From: Sphingobium sp.
Lineage (GTDB): Bacteria > Pseudomonadota > Alphaproteobacteria > Sphingomonadales > Sphingomonadaceae
Assembly: GCA_030148625.1 (NCBI GenBank)
Contig: JASBTC010000030.1
Coordinates: 1 to 19,563, forward strand
Length of the DNA stretch: 19,563 nucleotides
Reading direction: 5' to 3'
Shown here: positions 17,767 through 19,563 of the stretch, piece by piece
How the letters are laid out: each line of letters begins with the position of its first letter
How positions within the stretch are numbered: position 1 is the first letter of the stretch
Translations under genes and position numbers: made by a program
Notes under the pieces: generated by a model
The model's input: the letters and a program-made list of their open reading frames with translations, nothing else
Databases searched by the model: none
What the model was told of the DNA's origin: nothing

Positions 17767-18399
17767 ATGGCAGACTTCAACGCACTCCTTTCCGGCTATC
17801 ACCGCTTCCGCGAAACCGGCTGGGCACGACAGCGGGATCGCTGGTCGGAACTGGCGGAAGGACAGAGTCCGAAGGTGATGGTGATCGCCTGTTCCGACAG
17901 CCGAGTCGACCCGACCCAGATCTTCGACACGGCGCCTGGCGAGATGTTCGTCGTCCGCAATATCGCCAATCTTGTCCCACCGTTCGAGCTGGGCGGCGGT
18001 CGTCATGGCGTCTCCGCGGCGCTCGAGTTCGCGGTGACGCAGCTGGAGGTACCCGAGATCGTGGTGCTCGGCCATGGCGCATGCGGCGGCGTCCACGCCG
18101 CGCTGACCCGCCGGTTCGAGCATGCACCGCCGGGCGCCGGCGGTTTCATCGCGCATTGGGTCGATCTGCTCGACGATGCGCGCGACCGGATCGTGGATGA
18201 ACTGGGCAATGGTCCCGAGGCCATTCGTGCGCTCGAACTCGAGACGGTGCGTGTGAGCATCGCGAATCTGCGCACCTTTCCCTGCATCCCCGAGCGTGAG
18301 GAAGCGGGAAGGCTGACCATCCACGGCGCCTATTTCGCGATCGCCGACGGCGTGTTGCATCTGCTCGACACGCAGACGGGCGAATTCCGGCCGGCCTGA
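17767..18399 (+). CDS. Beta-class carbonic anhydrase
   Basis: Encodes 210 residues with the complete beta-carbonic anhydrase active site: zinc ligands C42, H103 and C106 (CSDSR at 42-46 and GHGACGG at 102-108) and the Asp-Arg dyad D44/R46. It interconverts CO2 and bicarbonate, supplying bicarbonate for carboxylases in the cytosol. No signal peptide is seen. The length fits plant-type bacterial enzymes. The gene is divergent from lipA and is followed after 38 bases by a methyltransferase gene in the same direction; no functional link between them is evident. Confidence 0.95.
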   Translation: MADFNALLSGYHRFRETGWARQRDRWSELAEGQSPKVMVIACSDSRVDPTQIFDTAPGEMFVVRNIANLVPPFELGGGRHGVSAALEFAVTQLEVPEIVVLGHGACGGVHAALTRRFEHAPPGAGGFIAHWVDLLDDARDRIVDELGNGPEAIRALELETVRVSIANLRTFPCIPEREEAGRLTIHGAYFAIADGVLHLLDTQTGEFRPA

Positions 18400-18437
18400 C
18401 GGCATCGTTCGCGAAGCAGCGATCGGATGGAGCTCCC

Positions 18438-19016
18438 ATGCTGACGGTCGGTCGCGTCGCGGGAGCCATGCTTGTTGCCGCCGCCGCGATCGGTGCGGCG
18501 ATGCTGCTGCGCGGCAGCCCGCCCCCGGCCGCTGCTCCGGCGCCGCATTGGGGAAAGCCCGACATCATCTACGCGCCGACCCCGGACGAGGTGATCGATG
18601 CGATGTTCGCCATGGCGGGGCTCAAGGACGGTGACGTGATCTACGATCTGGGATCGGGCGACGGCCGGATCCTGATCGCGGCCGCGCACAGATTCGACGT
18701 GCGGGCCGTCGGGATCGAGATCGACCCCCGCCTGATCGTTCAGGCCAGGGCCAATGCAAAGGCGGCCGGGGTCGCCGACAAGGTCAGTTTCCGGCAGGAA
18801 AACATCTTCACCGCCGCTTTCCACGATGCGACCGTGATCACGCTTTATCTGATCGAATCGTTGAACAAACGGCTCCTCCCCCGCTTTCTCGCGGAATTGA
18901 AGCCCGGAACCCGGATCGTGAGCCACAGCTTTCGCATGGGGGACTGGCAGCCGGAACGCGCGGAGATGGTCAAAGGCCGGATGGTCTATCTGTGGACCGT
19001 CCCGCCGCGATCGTGA
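18438..19016 (+). CDS. Membrane-anchored class I SAM-dependent methyltransferase, FAM173-like
   Basis: Encodes 192 residues. An N-terminal alanine-rich hydrophobic segment (about 7-25) acts as anchor or signal, followed by a Pro/Ala linker. The catalytic domain has a YAPTPDEV motif at 45-52, the SAM-binding motif I YDLGSGDGRI at 69-78, the acidic motif II GIEID near 92-96, and a YLIES post-motif near 135. This pattern resembles the FAM173 family (ATPSCKMT/ANTKMT), whose mitochondrial members methylate lysines of ATP synthase c-subunit and ADP/ATP carrier. The substrate of the bacterial protein is unknown. A GGAG ribosome binding site lies about 5 bases before ATG 18438. Confidence 0.82.
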   Translation: MLTVGRVAGAMLVAAAAIGAAMLLRGSPPPAAAPAPHWGKPDIIYAPTPDEVIDAMFAMAGLKDGDVIYDLGSGDGRILIAAAHRFDVRAVGIEIDPRLIVQARANAKAAGVADKVSFRQENIFTAAFHDATVITLYLIESLNKRLLPRFLAELKPGTRIVSHSFRMGDWQPERAEMVKGRMVYLWTVPPRS

Positions 19017-19098
19017 TTTCGGTCGAAGTGCTGGCGATCGCGGAATATATCGAGGATATGCTTGTCCTTCCGACGGGCGCGGCGAGCATGGATGAGCA

Positions 19099-19359
19099 AT
19101 GGATTTCGAAGAGCTTCTGATCTTTTATTTCGGGACCGCCGCGATCGAAACGCTCGACGATGCGGCGCTTGAATCCGGGCTGGAGCGGCTGGGCGTGGCT
19201 CTGGGGACCGAGCGCGACGCCGGGCGTCGCTTCGCGCTATGGACACTGATGCACGCTCTGGGCGCAGCACCCGATCCGGAAAAAGTGTTCAAGGACGCAA
19301 AGGATCGCAAGGCGGCCGAGGATTATGCCTGGGCCGCGACCCGCATCGGGCGGACGTGA
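19099..19359 (+). CDS. Small hypothetical protein (86 aa), coupled to the next gene
   Basis: I do not recognise this family. The 86-residue product is acidic in its first half (MDFEELLIFYFGTAAIETLD), predicted mostly helical, and ends in a lysine/arginine-rich segment. It has no signal peptide or membrane helix. Its TGA overlaps the GTG of the following YcaQ-like gene (GTGA), which argues that it is a real, translated member of an operon. It begins 82 bases after the methyltransferase stop; 19017-19098 holds nothing I can name. The ATG at 19099 has only a weak purine-rich upstream sequence (GATGAG). Confidence 0.6.
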   Translation: MDFEELLIFYFGTAAIETLDDAALESGLERLGVALGTERDAGRRFALWTLMHALGAAPDPEKVFKDAKDRKAAEDYAWAATRIGRT

Positions 19360-19563
19360 CCGAGCGGATCACGCTCGGCCAGGCGCGGCGGATCGCGCTA
19401 TCGGCGCAGGGTTTCGGGCGGAACCGCCCTGCCCTGGTCAATCAGGGCCATTTGCGGCGCACGATCGATCGATTGGGGCTTCACCAGATCGACAGCGTCA
19501 ACATCATATCGCGCGCGCATTATCTGCCCGCCTTCTCCCGGCTCGGCGGTTATGACCGGACGC
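19356..19563 (+). CDS. ycaQ: YcaQ-type winged-helix DNA glycosylase, N-terminal part
   Basis: A GTG at 19356, overlapping the previous stop, opens a frame that runs to the window edge (69 codons). The start reads VTERITLGQARRIALSAQGF, followed by LHQIDSVNIISRAHYLPAFSRLGGYDR. This matches the N terminus of the YcaQ/AlkX (HTH_42) family, winged-helix DNA glycosylases that act on alkylation damage or interstrand crosslinks. The catalytic region lies beyond the window. The name rests on the LQIDS-N and HYLP-FSRLG-Y pattern and is fairly safe. Confidence 0.82.
   Translation, partial: MTERITLGQARRIALSAQGFGRNRPALVNQGHLRRTIDRLGLHQIDSVNIISRAHYLPAFSRLGGYDRT

Overview
The window looks like chromosome of a GC-rich alphaproteobacterium, most likely a sphingomonad (Sphingomonas or a close relative). 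The reasons are the protein sequences, the fused ispDF, the paired ntrBC/ntrYX systems next to hfq-hflX, and an Hfq made of two tandem Sm domains, a form I recall from this group. It is mostly core housekeeping DNA: I see no transposase, integrase, tRNA, rRNA, CRISPR or phage gene, and no gene-free stretch over 300 bases.

Left block, + strand (1-5047): the end of holB, then metG, tatD, a PhnP-like metallo-beta-lactamase-fold hydrolase, a membrane-anchored aspartic protease and mazG. The genes from metG to the protease are packed tightly or overlap and read like one operon. The metG frame is full length and well conserved, but two in-frame TAA codons 15 codons apart interrupt it. A 15-bp inverted repeat lies before metG and an AT-rich, promoter-like patch before mazG.

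Central block, - strand (5172-14530): transcription order is dusB, ntrB, ntrC, ntrY, ntrX, hfq, hflX. This is the known alphaproteobacterial arrangement, here without a trkA between ntrX and hfq. NtrB/NtrC and NtrY/NtrX are two related histidine kinase/response regulator pairs for nitrogen and possibly redox control. NtrC keeps the sigma54-contact motif GAFTGA; NtrX lacks it. The block converges on mazG, and a 90-bp inverted repeat of two 24-bp hairpin units separates them.

Right block (14631-19563): ispDF and pncC run on +, overlapping by one base. They converge on lipA and a RatA/COQ10-like gene on -. Then, on +, come a beta-carbonic anhydrase, a membrane-anchored methyltransferase resembling the FAM173 (ATPSCKMT) family, a small unknown protein, and the start of a YcaQ-type winged-helix DNA glycosylase gene that leaves the window.

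The two most notable points are the asymmetric tandem Hfq, whose second domain has lost most rim and distal-face RNA-contact residues, and the doubly interrupted metG. I found no clearly new multi-gene system. Promoter calls are by eye and weak.
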